This document shows positions 55,866 to 64,000 of a stretch of DNA of 64,000 nucleotides, piece by piece. The notes under the pieces are model-generated. The model was not told the origin of the DNA, did not search any database, and saw only the letters and a list, made by a program, of their open reading frames with translations. The stretch covers positions 10,175,001 to 10,239,000 of the forward strand of contig NC_079368.1 of the NCBI RefSeq assembly GCF_021018895.1. Direction: 5' to 3'. The position numbers and the translations under genes were made by a program. The stretch's first letter is position 1; every line of letters begins with the position of its first letter. This DNA comes from Seriola aureovittata (taxonomy: Eukaryota > Chordata > Actinopteri > Carangiformes > Carangidae).

Positions 55866-57659
55866 TTTGCCAGCGTTAGATTGTTTGTGTAAACATAAGT
55901 GTTCCATATGCAAACAAAACCGCATACAGCTTTAAGAGCTTGAAACTTGAATCCACAAAGATTCAGAAACCTCGACTGCCCTTCCTCTGGCAGAATTTGA
56001 TCAGGTCCACATGGACCAAATGGACAAAAATTAACACAGAGCTGAAATTGAATCAGCTCCCTGACCTCTGCAAGCTTTCCATGAACCCTCCCAGTAGGTT
56101 TTCAGGGACATAAATCTCTGGGAAATAGTCGTCCTGGCGAGCACCTGCTGGATGGCCAGACGACTCTCCTCGGCCAGAGCCCTTTAACTGCAGCTGCGAC
56201 GACTTTTCGAGACGGCTCTTGGCTTCCAGGTCAAGCTAAAACTCACTTAATGCTATCCTTAACAGCTCTGTATGTATTACATGTACACTGCGGCATTGGT
56301 CAAGGTTACAGTCATATTGTTTTATGATGAGCATGTAACACCAAATACTGTAAATGTATCTAATCCAAATGTTTATGTTGGTCATATTTGGTGTCTTAAC
56401 CCTTCTACACAGGCCAAGCTGCAAGCTTCAAGGCCTCTTTTTTTTGTATTGACTTAACCTTCAATTAACCAGGATGCATGGCTAGTTTAATGACTTTCAT
56501 GCCTCAGGTCATGGTCACTGTAGGAAACATAACAGCCTTTAATACTGGTGGTATCTTTCTGCCGATAATAAAGATGACAATTCAGGCAAAGGTATAGGAA
56601 ACAGTCCATATAGTCCTTCCCACTATAAATACAGCTTGTGCGTCTAAGTTCACATGTGTGTGTGTGTGTGTGTGTGTGCGTCCACCTGCACTCGTGTTTA
56701 CGACAGGCAGTGAGCGAGTCCGCTCCTTCAGTCTTCAGTAGGATGCTATAAAAGTCAAAAACCAAATCAGACCCACAGGAGTCTTCTTACCAAAAAATGT
56801 CTCAGCCAGGAGAAAGCAGTAAAACGTTACGTGCTCTTTGGGAGCACTTTGAACGGAAGAACCTCAACACGACATGATGCTTGAGCTCCCCTCCGGCCGT
56901 CAACATGTGATGTGTCCACGGGGAATCAAACGCCAGTAACATTCGTCACTTCCTGTCTTATCGCAGACATGTGAGAACTAAAGTTGACTGTCTGTGGAAT
57001 CTGGCCTGTGTGTCACATGTTAAATGAGGTTAAATTTTACATGTGGTGGGGTTTTTTTCCCAGATTGCTGTACTAATTTAAATTACAGAGTCAGTTCCTC
57101 AGAGCTGAAATCACGCTTTCAGATAAGTCAAATTGATTAAAAAATCTTACTGATTCGTTTAAAGGAAATGTTTCTCAAACCAGAGGATATTATTGTAATT
57201 ATTCACCCTTATGGGCATACACCCGTGCAGGAGAGGAGAGAACAAAGGGGAACAAATGCAAGAAAACACAAAACAATTAAAATGCTAATTGTGTTGTATG
57301 GTACCAACATGTGGAGAGGGGATTCTGGAGGCCTTTCTTGAGAGCCTCCTCCAACATGGACTACTACTGCATCTGCTGAGTGAGAGCTAGGGGAGTGCCG
57401 CTGCACAATCCTGTGGAAGGAAGACAGCATTTTTTTGTGCATTTTTGAAATTTTTCTCAGTTTGCATCATCCGCTGCTGTAACGGTTTCGACTTAAGATG
57501 AACTGTCGCTTCGAGGGCACACACATGGATCACCACATGGCGTTTTGACTGACAGCTCCTCAGAATAACAAGCTCTGATGTGAGGGACGTGTAACCTCCC
57601 GCACTGAAACATTGCAAACACACAGACCAGCTAGTGCTGAGTAAACAGAAAATGTAAAC
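55866..57659. other. Noncoding stretch, no gene seen
   Basis: Ordinary DNA with a (GT)12 array at 56655-56678. Open frames are short and unrecognised. A T/G-rich patch lies at 57045-57060. Confidence 0.5.
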
Positions 57660-58254
57660 GCCGGTTATTTAACAAGCCTCCACCTCTCCATCCTCGCAGC
57701 CCCTCATCTTCCAACGCCACCACCCCCCTCCACCCCCCTGCCCTCGTCCTGCACCCCTGCCCCCGCCTCTTCACACATTAAGTATGCATTGATTCAGCCT
57801 TCCCCTGTGTTATAAATACAGCATCGATCCACCCCGCGATCAATAGACTCATTCACATGCATAGAGCCACTTTGATAACTCTCCTACTCTGAGCCACTCG
57901 CAATAGCATCGCCTCTCCCTCTCTCTTGCTCTTTCTACCTCCATCTCAATAGCTCAACATAATCCTCTGCATCATTCATTATTTTATTCCTATAAATATA
58001 TATGTGTGTGTAAAGACACTTACAATCAGCTGTACAAATCCTTTAGATGACAGACACCACACTCCAATCCATAATTTATCTAAATCACTATTACAGTCCA
58101 CACCATCCATTCTCAGTTACTGTTGATATTGATGCATAGTTGTTAAAACTACTTCTTGCAGTCCAGATCTGCCCACCTTGAGCCAGGTATGAACTCATCT
58201 CCTTTCACACCAATGAACGACCTGCACGCAATCAAAAGTACAGGCATTTAATGA
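57660..58254. other. C-rich tract then mildly CNE-like DNA
   Basis: Positions 57715-57770 are C-rich (CCACCCCCCTCCACCCCCC type). The following 57780-58010 has CATTAAGTATGCATTGATTC, GCATCGATCCACCCCGCG and GATCAATAGACTC, which may be conserved regulatory DNA but is weaker than other blocks. No gene. Confidence 0.3.
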
Positions 58255-58510
58255 AAAGAAAATAAGTACAATTTTTATTAGGCGACTGATAGATCGAGAG
58301 CAGAGTTGACCTCCTAGTTGCACAGCACCAGATCTGTGATTGTTAGCGTTCTCTGCAGACATCTGGATGGAAAAGCCCAGCTATAAAGGGAAGCAATTCA
58401 CAAGCTACAAATGCATTTGTAATCAAAAAAGATGGAAACAAACACCACGAGTTTTAATCAGGCTGCATGTGGTTCGCTTTAGATAACATCCAGGTGCTTT
58501 ATTGCCTCTG
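58255..58510. promoter_or_regulatory. CNE-like segment with 16-bp palindrome (strong candidate enhancer)
   Basis: Holds a perfect palindrome TACAAATGCATTTGTA at 58406-58421, in which ATGCATTT and AAATGCAT overlap (POU-type half-sites, established). Nearby are TTTTATTAGGCGACTG, CTATAAAGGGAAGC, GTAATCAAAAAAGATGG and GTTTTAATCAGGC (TAATC bicoid-class word). Repeat-free. Confidence 0.45.
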
Positions 58511-59979
58511 TATGTGAGTAAACCCCTGCAGAAACTCTCCCTATCGCTCCAGCTGCTTAACACGAGCGAGGCACTAAAGAGCAGGATTCAGAAAACTGCC
58601 CTTTTTTTTTACGCAATTACTTTCGTTTTTATTTACTATTTTTCGTTGACATTCCTTTATCCATTCCTCCCACGCTCTTCTCCTCTGAAGGAAGTGAAGG
58701 CTGAGGAAGGTTGTTGATGATCTTTACAGGGGTCTGTCCCTGTTGTGCACTTAAGTAGCTCCTCATTGCTTTTATGGTGACTCACTAAAACCTGTCTTGT
58801 AAAAAGCAGTCCAGGGAAGGTAAGAAAAGGTGGAACACACTCATAAAAGACAGAGAAAAGGGGGGAAAAAAATCAATGCCCATTTCTTCAGCACCTATGA
58901 ATTTCTTCGACACTGCCCCCCGACCCATCACTTTGTCACAAATTTGCTAGTTTTGGATTGAAGTTAGTGCGAGCACTTTTTCTTCTGAACCACAAAAAAA
59001 AAAAAAAAAGATGTTTATTACATCTTTTTTAGTTTTGTGGAGCAGGACCATCAAAATATAATCAACCAATATTTCCTGTTTCTTTTTTATTAAATTCCCA
59101 AAATCATCTTTAGGTCATCTATATTATTTTACTTTTTGAACTCTCTTTAAAACAGGTAAATTGCAGCAAGTTATTTCCACTCTCTATTGTTTTTGGCCTT
59201 AAAAAATGTATCCTATCTAAATTGTGTATTTGTAGTTATTTCCTTTTGGTGCTAACATTTAGAATAAATGGAAAGAGTCAGCATGAAACAGGCCTCTCAG
59301 GAACAAGCAGCGGCACATTCAAAATGACTCCTCTTAATGTCAGAACCTCACTTTACATTAGCTAGGGTGTAGAACAAGCAGACAGATAATGTCATTTTGT
59401 CGCTGTGCTTTACAGCTACTCCATTTTGACGGGGGAGAGGTTTGCCTGGCAGTGTCTCTCATCTTAAAGATCAGCCTTAATTGTGCCAGTGTGCAGGAAG
59501 ACCCTGTCGTCCTCAGCGGGACTCTAATTGGCTTAAACTTAACTTAACCTTTCCACGGCTTCATCACGCAAGCGGCAGTCAAAACGACATCATAAATGGA
59601 TCTTTTGTAAAGCAACACAATATTACAAATCATCGCAAACCTCTGTCGATTACCGTAACACAGTGGGTAGAAGCATGTTGCGTGAGTGTGTATCGTGCAG
59701 TCCTGTGGAGGGAAATTAAATCAAAATTAAAGGGTTTGTGTCATGCAGACCTTGTTACTCAGAAATGCATTCGAATTTCATTTATCCAACCTCTGACGAC
59801 ACATTTCATGCATTCACCAAAAGAGAAAAAAATTTCCATGGCAATCATTACTCTCCATCAGCATACTCAAATTTCTGAGATTTTTTGCTTCTCAGGTTAA
59901 AGGGGCGCTCTTCTTTTATTCTTCAAAGACATGCAAATGTTCTCTCTCTGTCTGTCTGTTACCTTCATTCCAGTAAACT
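58511..59979. other. Noncoding stretch, no gene seen
   Basis: AT-rich DNA with an A run of 16 at 58994-59009 and T runs near 58604-58611. Open frames at 58502-58717 and 59481-59900 show no recognised family. Confidence 0.5.
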
Positions 59980-60425
59980 AGGCTTATTAAATGCATTAGG
60001 GAGAATCAAAGTTGAGGTGTGCTTTGAGTGCATTCAAAGAAGGTGGTGATTGGAGCTCGAAACGGGAAAAGATGGGAACCCCTCTTAGTGTCCCTGCGCC
60101 CATTTCTGTACACTACTTCATTTAGCACCAATTAGATTTTCAGTTCCCTTTCTGCTGCTAATGCCCAGGCTTGCAGGGCCCATGCTAAATTAAGCACTAG
60201 ATCTTCATTGCGGGGCTGCAAACCAATTGATTTCGCCCCTTAATCAATTTATTTCATTAGTTATACATTCCTCTTTTTCCCTCTCTGCCGTCTCGTCTCA
60301 GGAGCCGGCATGAGGAGAGTGACCTATCCCGGAGTGTGACACAGAGGAGAGTGATTTGAATGATAACCAAATAGCTAGCACGGCCTCGGCGGTGTTTAAA
60401 GATCATATGTAAATCAAATGTCGGA
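59980..60425. promoter_or_regulatory. Large CNE-like block (strongest candidate enhancer)
   Basis: About 440 bp without simple repeats and with dense developmental-type words: GAATCAAAGTTGAGG (TCF/LEF-like ATCAAAG), CATTTAGCACCAATTAG, GCTGCTAATGCCC, GCTAAATTAAGCACTAG, an AATTGATT/AATCAATT inverted repeat at 60225-60249, TTTCATTAGTTATAC, GAATGATAACC and GATCATATGTAAATC. AATTGATT/AATCAATT fits PBX/HOX and SATB-like AT-rich binding. Of all blocks this most resembles vertebrate ultraconserved noncoding DNA, but that is judged by eye. Confidence 0.5.
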
Positions 60426-60447
60426 GGGGGGAGGGGGAGGGGGAGAA
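60425..60447. repeat. GGGGGA-type G-rich tract
   Basis: Repeated GGGGGA/GGGGGGA units directly after the CNE-like block. G-quadruplex potential on the plus strand. Confidence 0.85.
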
Positions 60448-60574
60448 ATTGCTTGGTGGGGTTCTGTCAGAAAACAATTTAGTGATCGTTAAAAGGGATG
60501 CCTCGCCGTCGTGCAAACCTCCGCAAATTAAATCAATGCAGCCACCGGTCTCTGCCCCCTTTCACTTCTATCAA

Positions 60575-60616
60575 CCCCCCACCCCACCCCACCCCCTTTC
60601 CCTCTCTCATCTTTCT

Positions 60617-60671
<55 letters not shown>
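60575..60671. repeat. CCCCA tract, (TC)n and (AC)n compound repeat
   Basis: CCCCACC units (60575-60598), pyrimidine-rich DNA, a TC array (60619-60632) and an AC array to 60671. Confidence 0.9.
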
Positions 60672-60673
<2 letters not shown>

Positions 60674-61043
60674 TGTACAGATACCCACAGAGGAAGACAG
60701 AGAGTGAGAGCCTAAACCTTAAAGATTTTCTGGATAAGGAAGATAAGGATGTTTTTATTACTCTGCTCCTACACTGTGCACTTTTGGAATTATGAAGGGA
60801 AAAAAGTGGAAGTGCTAAGCCTCAGTGTAAATAACACAAAGGGACACAGCGTGGCACATTCATGATGACAGGCGTGATAATGCAACATGAGATGCAGGGA
60901 GATTGAAACAAACCCCACCCAGGATGATCTCACCGTTTATCCTAATTAGATGAGTTACTATAGCAGCGCAAGACAGCTTAGCTTTGCTACAGAAGACATG
61001 AGTACAGCAGTAGTTATGGAGAAAAATACTCTAAAATGTTAAA
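60672..61043. other. Noncoding stretch, mildly CNE-like
   Basis: CATTCATGATGACAGG (TGACAG TALE-type), GCGTGATAATGC and ATCCTAATTAGATGAG at about 60948-60955 suggest possible regulatory DNA. No gene or repeat family seen. Confidence 0.3.
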
Positions 61044-61081
61044 CCCCCCCCCCCCCCACCACCACCACCACCACCACCCAC
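61044..61081. repeat. C run of 14 and (ACC)n repeat
   Basis: A 14-base C run followed by seven ACC-type triplets. Confidence 0.95.
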
Positions 61082-61604
61082 CCAGGAGAGCCAGTCATGC
61101 TTGACTCCTATCCCTAAAGCCTGTATGTGTCAATCATAGTCCCTGGGGAGAGGCTGCACGTTTCAGAAGACTGGGGAAATAAAAACATGTTGTGGAAAAT
61201 CTACATTTGGTAGATGGAGGCGACATCACTCACTGCAACATGTTTGCAGAGTTGTGTGCCGGTGCAGGCTACAGATGTGGTTTGCAGTTGAAAAGCAGAA
61301 TGTATTTTTCTTTCTCTCAAGCCTTCTCCAAACAGGGATGTGCAGGCAAGAGATGTGGGTGGGCTGGCATGTACGCATGCCCACACGCACGTTTGCTGTG
61401 TTGTCTACAGGGTGTGCCGTCATACACAGTGTCACTATGAACACATACTGTGAGAAAGAAAGAGAACTATAGCCCACCACATGTGTTGTCTTTGTAACGG
61501 CACCTTTGTTGAGGATAACATGCCGGCGCTTGCGCATGCAACTCACACTCACACTCACACAGTCATGTAGAGATTCTGCTGTACACACTCATTGTCTCTA
61601 CTTG
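61082..61604. other. Noncoding stretch, no gene seen
   Basis: Overlapping open frames on both strands at 61192-61588 have no recognised motif. ACTCACACTC words at 61543-61560 are a short CA-like repeat. Confidence 0.5.
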
Positions 61605-61770
61605 TCAAATGGCACCTGATATCCGCCAGCGTCTGGGAATCAAATTAAGTGAGCGACTGCTGCCGAGGCCTCCTGCTCTTTTTTCTCATCCGCCATCCCT
61701 GGGCATAATTAATTTTATCATCAGCGTCATTATTATTGTTAAATTGTTTTTCATATTTCTTCATTTTTCA
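61605..61770. promoter_or_regulatory. CNE-like segment (candidate enhancer)
   Basis: CCTGATATCCGCCAGCG, GGAATCAAATTAAGTGAGCG, CTGGGCATAATTAATTTTAT and CATCAGCGTCATTATTATTG in repeat-free DNA. ATAATTAATTTT is a homeodomain-type palindrome. A C-rich tract begins at about 61771. Appearance only. Confidence 0.4.
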
Positions 61771-61854
61771 ACCCCCCCACCCCCACCCCCCATTCGCCTG
61801 CCTGGAATACCAAGTGTATGCTAATGTGTTTTGGAGATTGCCAGCGCACACAGA

Positions 61855-62065
61855 GATGGAGAGCGGTAGAGAGGAATGAGAATGAGAGAGAGGGTCTGAG
61901 ATGAGGAGAGGGGTGGGAGATGGAGGTGAGACAGAGAGAAGGGGGGGTTGGGGGAGTAGGGGAGCAATGAGGTTGGAAGGCAGGTGGAGGGGAGGAAGGG
62001 TGTCTGCGGTGCGGGGGGAGGAAGGTGGTGCTGATGGTGGGGGCTCAGGTGGGGAGGGGGCACTG
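61855..62065. repeat. Polypurine (G-rich) tract
   Basis: About 200 bp dominated by G and A on the plus strand, with G runs of up to seven (61941-61947) and GGTGGGGGCTCAGGTGGGGA. G-quadruplex and triplex prone. The minus-strand open frame is proline/serine/leucine simple sequence. Confidence 0.8.
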
Positions 62066-62671
62066 TTGTGAGGGGCACATTACGTATTCCACCGGCGTAT
62101 TTGGAACCCAATTAATCAAGCAGAGAAGAGGAGAGATGCAGAAAGGATGAGATCGCCCTTCACGTTGATGAGGCCTGGCCGGGGCAAACGCTCAACCACC
62201 TGAGCTCCTAACCGCCATGCCGACACACAGGAATTATGGCAATACCTTCACTCCTTTCTCTCTCTCTCTCTCTCGCTCTCAAACACATGCTCGCTCTCGC
62301 TCTCTTCCCACCTCTTTTTCCTCATCCCTCTCTTTGTGCTAATGTAACATAGATTCTCACCTCCTCTACTTCTTCTACAAAAGCTATTTACATTGTGCAT
62401 TTTTCACCCTCTGGAGTAAAAGTCCGGCAGTTATTTTCTTTTTCTTGATCCGTTAAACACGTTGTTAAAAGTTTGCACACAAAATGAGTTTTTGCCAGAT
62501 GTGGGAACTATTTAAAACACAAGGATAAAGACAGGCCAAGTGAAGTGAATGGGGAGAGAAAGGAAAGGAATTTTAAAAAAGATTTTAAAGTGACTGTGAC
62601 AAATATATCTCACTGGGGGGAAAAAATGATTAGCCTACCTTAAAGAGTTATCTTTAGTGCCACCTTTACTC
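62066..62671. other. Noncoding stretch, no gene seen
   Basis: A TC array at 62257-62280, an A run at 62575-62581, otherwise ordinary DNA. Confidence 0.55.
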
Positions 62672-62721
62672 ACTTCTGCATCAGTGCAGAAGTCAGGTCA
62701 AGCCTGTGGTGGCCAGCCACC
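62672..62721. repeat. Two adjacent short hairpin sequences
   Basis: ACTTCTGCA/TGCAGAAGT form a perfect 9-bp stem with a TCAG loop (62672-62693). GGTGGC/GCCACC form a perfect 6-bp stem with a 2-base spacer (62708-62721). Too short for a microRNA precursor. No T run follows, so there is no pol III terminator. Confidence 0.6.
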
Positions 62722-62987
62722 GGTGTCGATCGTTGGGAAATTGACCGTCTCATAGAGGAAGAGAGACCAAGAGAAAAACTCCAGTCCCTCGTTGACTTAA
62801 TTTGATTCCCCTCCCTAGAATGCAAGCCAATAGATCCCATATCTACATAGTGCTCTGTGCAGGGTCTATAAATATTGACCCCGCCATTTCCTGTGTGTGG
62901 CGTTAATGAAGCATTTAGTATACCCACAGCATTATGGAGGACCTATGTAAAGCCACCTCTCCCTCTGTCAATGCCATCGCCTCCTAC
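62722..62987. other. Noncoding stretch, no gene seen
   Basis: CGATCGTTGGGAAATTGACC and GGCGTTAATGAAGC are the only words of note. No gene. Confidence 0.45.
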
Positions 62988-63002
62988 ATACACACACACA
63001 CA

Positions 63003-63055
<53 letters not shown>

Positions 63056-63073
63056 ACACACACAAACACACAA
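62988..63073. repeat. Long interrupted (CA)n microsatellite
   Basis: About 86 bp of AC with three short interruptions (CACTCAC twice, CAAACAC once). Confidence 0.97.
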
Positions 63074-63429
63074 TAGATGGACTAAGGTGCCAAGAAAGCA
63101 GATTTCCAAAAGGCAGGTCGGTTTAAATGCCCATTTAGCAGGCAAAGCAGGAACAAGTACTCATCCATTTCTGAATTTGTTTTTGAAAGAACATGAACTC
63201 ATCAACTCTGGACATAAACTATGAAAACATTTCGTTTCTCAGGTAAAACTGAAATCATCAACCACCCAATGACAACTTTTGATTTGTTTTTATTTTTGCC
63301 CCACAATGTTCCAGTGCCTGACGACCGCCTGTTGCTTCACCTGCTTCTAAATAAATGTAACCCACATGGGTACCAAACCCATTTATGTAATTTAGGAGAG
63401 TTTACCATGCCCACCACATGGTGGCGCAC
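63074..63429. other. Noncoding stretch, no gene seen
   Basis: The 97-codon frame beginning at 63221 runs from here to 63514 without a known domain. TGTAACCCACATGGGTACC at about 63356-63374 contains the symmetric word ACCCACATGGGT. CCACCACATGGTGGCGC at 63414-63430 is also near-symmetric. Confidence 0.45.
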
Positions 63430-63679
63430 CAGCCCGTATTCTTTGTCACGGCCACGCAGCGTGCGCGCTCGTTCTGAGACACCCGAGACACTGACCGAGA
63501 GAGCCGCTCGTTGAGTGAGCTGACGAACTTGGGTATGAAACGTGATGTAAACCTCATAAATTAATGATTAATCCCCGCGTAGTGTATTGATAAATCTCAT
63601 GTTTATCAGGAGAGAGCCTTGTGAGTTATTGAGAGAGAGAGGAGCTGCTGCAACCGTGTATGCCCTCTGTTGGACTCCG
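63430..63679 (+). other. Possible first exon of a rightward gene
   Basis: CpG frequency rises here compared with the preceding DNA (CACGGCCACGCAGCGTGCGC, GAGAGAGCCGCTCG). A donor-like CCG|GTAAGC stands at 63680. An ATG at 63660-63662 would open a frame M-P-S-V-G-L that reads into the donor in phase 2. No TATA box is evident. The exon start is not visible, so 63430 is only the point where CpG-rich sequence begins. Coding or untranslated status cannot be told, and the gene body would lie beyond the window. Confidence 0.25.
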
Positions 63680-64000
63680 GTAAGCATGGCTACCACATGT
63701 GAAGAGGCTAGGCCTCGTTGTTTGCTTGTTATGTGAAAATGCCTTTCATTGAGATACTTTTATTAAACCAATCGGAGTTATGGGAATGTGTCCTAATGTT
63801 TGAACCCCACCGTGGTATTCTCTGTATCATTGTGAACCGTGAAAACGGACTTTGAAAAGATCGCTAACTAAGTTAGCACGAAGCTAACGCTAGCCGCGAG
63901 TGATGCTAGCGCTATGCTAGCTCAGGTATTACCTGTAATATGTAACGTGAGTACTAACGGTCTAGCTGGGTAAGCTAACGTGTTGCTACTGACATTTACG
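63680..64000 (+). promoter_or_regulatory. CpG-containing promoter/first-intron-like DNA
   Basis: AACCAATCGG at 63776-63785 fits the NF-Y CCAAT-box consensus (established). From 63840 the sequence is rich in GCTAAC, GCTAGC and CGCTAG words with several CpG (TAGCCGCGAGTGATGCTAGC). I recall this pattern around transcription starts and first introns in percomorph fish. If the donor at 63680 is real this is the start of intron 1; if not, the start site may lie to the right of the window. Confidence 0.3.

Noticed and set aside
62672..62693. Possible microRNA hairpin
   Set aside because: The stem is only 9 bp with a 4-base loop, far short of a microRNA precursor.
63414..63430. CCACCACATGGTGGCGC as a CTCF site
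   Set aside because: It lacks the AG-rich core of the CTCF consensus. The symmetry around CATG fits an E-box-like palindrome better.
1..64000. CRISPR array, operon, tRNA or rRNA genes
   Set aside because: The repeated arrays are microsatellites without unique spacers of constant length. No cloverleaf, rRNA word, ribosome-binding-site spacing or compact gene order was seen. The DNA is vertebrate-like.

Overview
This window reads as vertebrate nuclear DNA, most likely from a ray-finned fish and probably a percomorph. The reasons are very frequent (CA)n/(GT)n and (GA)n/(TC)n microsatellites, long C or G homopolymers, no compact gene packing, and worn pieces of interspersed repeats that I recall as common in teleosts: a LINE 3' end finishing in TTGACTTGACTT, two TTTATTGATCCC-type retroposon tails, an 'agtaaaagta' hAT-like element, a 'gtaactgtaatt' DNA element and a 'gtgctaagctaag' repeat. 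The lineage is inferred from memory of these families, not from a search.

I find no gene that I can name. Every open frame is short, or low-complexity (translated microsatellite), or lies in repeat-like or AT-rich DNA. Four segments look weakly exon-like and are reported with low confidence: 1066-1545 (possible terminal exon), 27699-27800 (two candidate acceptors, a GTAAGT donor, both possible lengths multiples of three), 33974-34252 (open frame after a strong pyrimidine tract and CAG) and 63430-63679 (possible CpG-containing first exon with a GTAAGC donor). The first three may be chance. The last fits a promoter at the right edge, so a gene may run rightward out of the window.

Layout. 1-5.4 kb: unremarkable DNA, a degenerate TTGTTA repeat (1.7-2.2 kb), microsatellites and a 23-base C run. 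5.4-9 kb: a dense group of TAAT-rich, repeat-free segments resembling conserved noncoding elements (CNEs), crossed by a 257-codon minus-strand open frame. 9-13.6 kb: microsatellites and a LINE tail. 13.6-13.9 kb: a CNE-like block. 14-18.7 kb: simple sequence (including a roughly 300-bp polypurine tract) and a hAT-like remnant. 19.8-29 kb: several CNE-like blocks, one with an octamer cluster, plus the longest uninterrupted CA array. 29-33.7 kb: AT-rich, nearly featureless. 34-42 kb: CNE-like blocks at 34.0, 37.6 and 41.4 kb. 43-46 kb: a cluster of mobile-element remnants. 47-50 kb: G-rich and CA tracts, a CTCF-like site and a retroposon tail. 51-62 kb: more CNE-like blocks, including one with an X-box-like RFX motif and a large one at 60.0-60.4 kb. 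63.4-64 kb: promoter-like end.

Overall the window looks like a gene desert or very large intron with many candidate long-range enhancers, the arrangement usually seen around developmental regulator genes in vertebrates. Which regulator cannot be told from this sequence alone. CNE calls rest on how the sequence reads (homeodomain-type TAAT/ATTA words, octamers, little simple sequence), not on alignment. I saw no tRNA, rRNA, recognisable microRNA, CRISPR array, intact transposase or viral gene.
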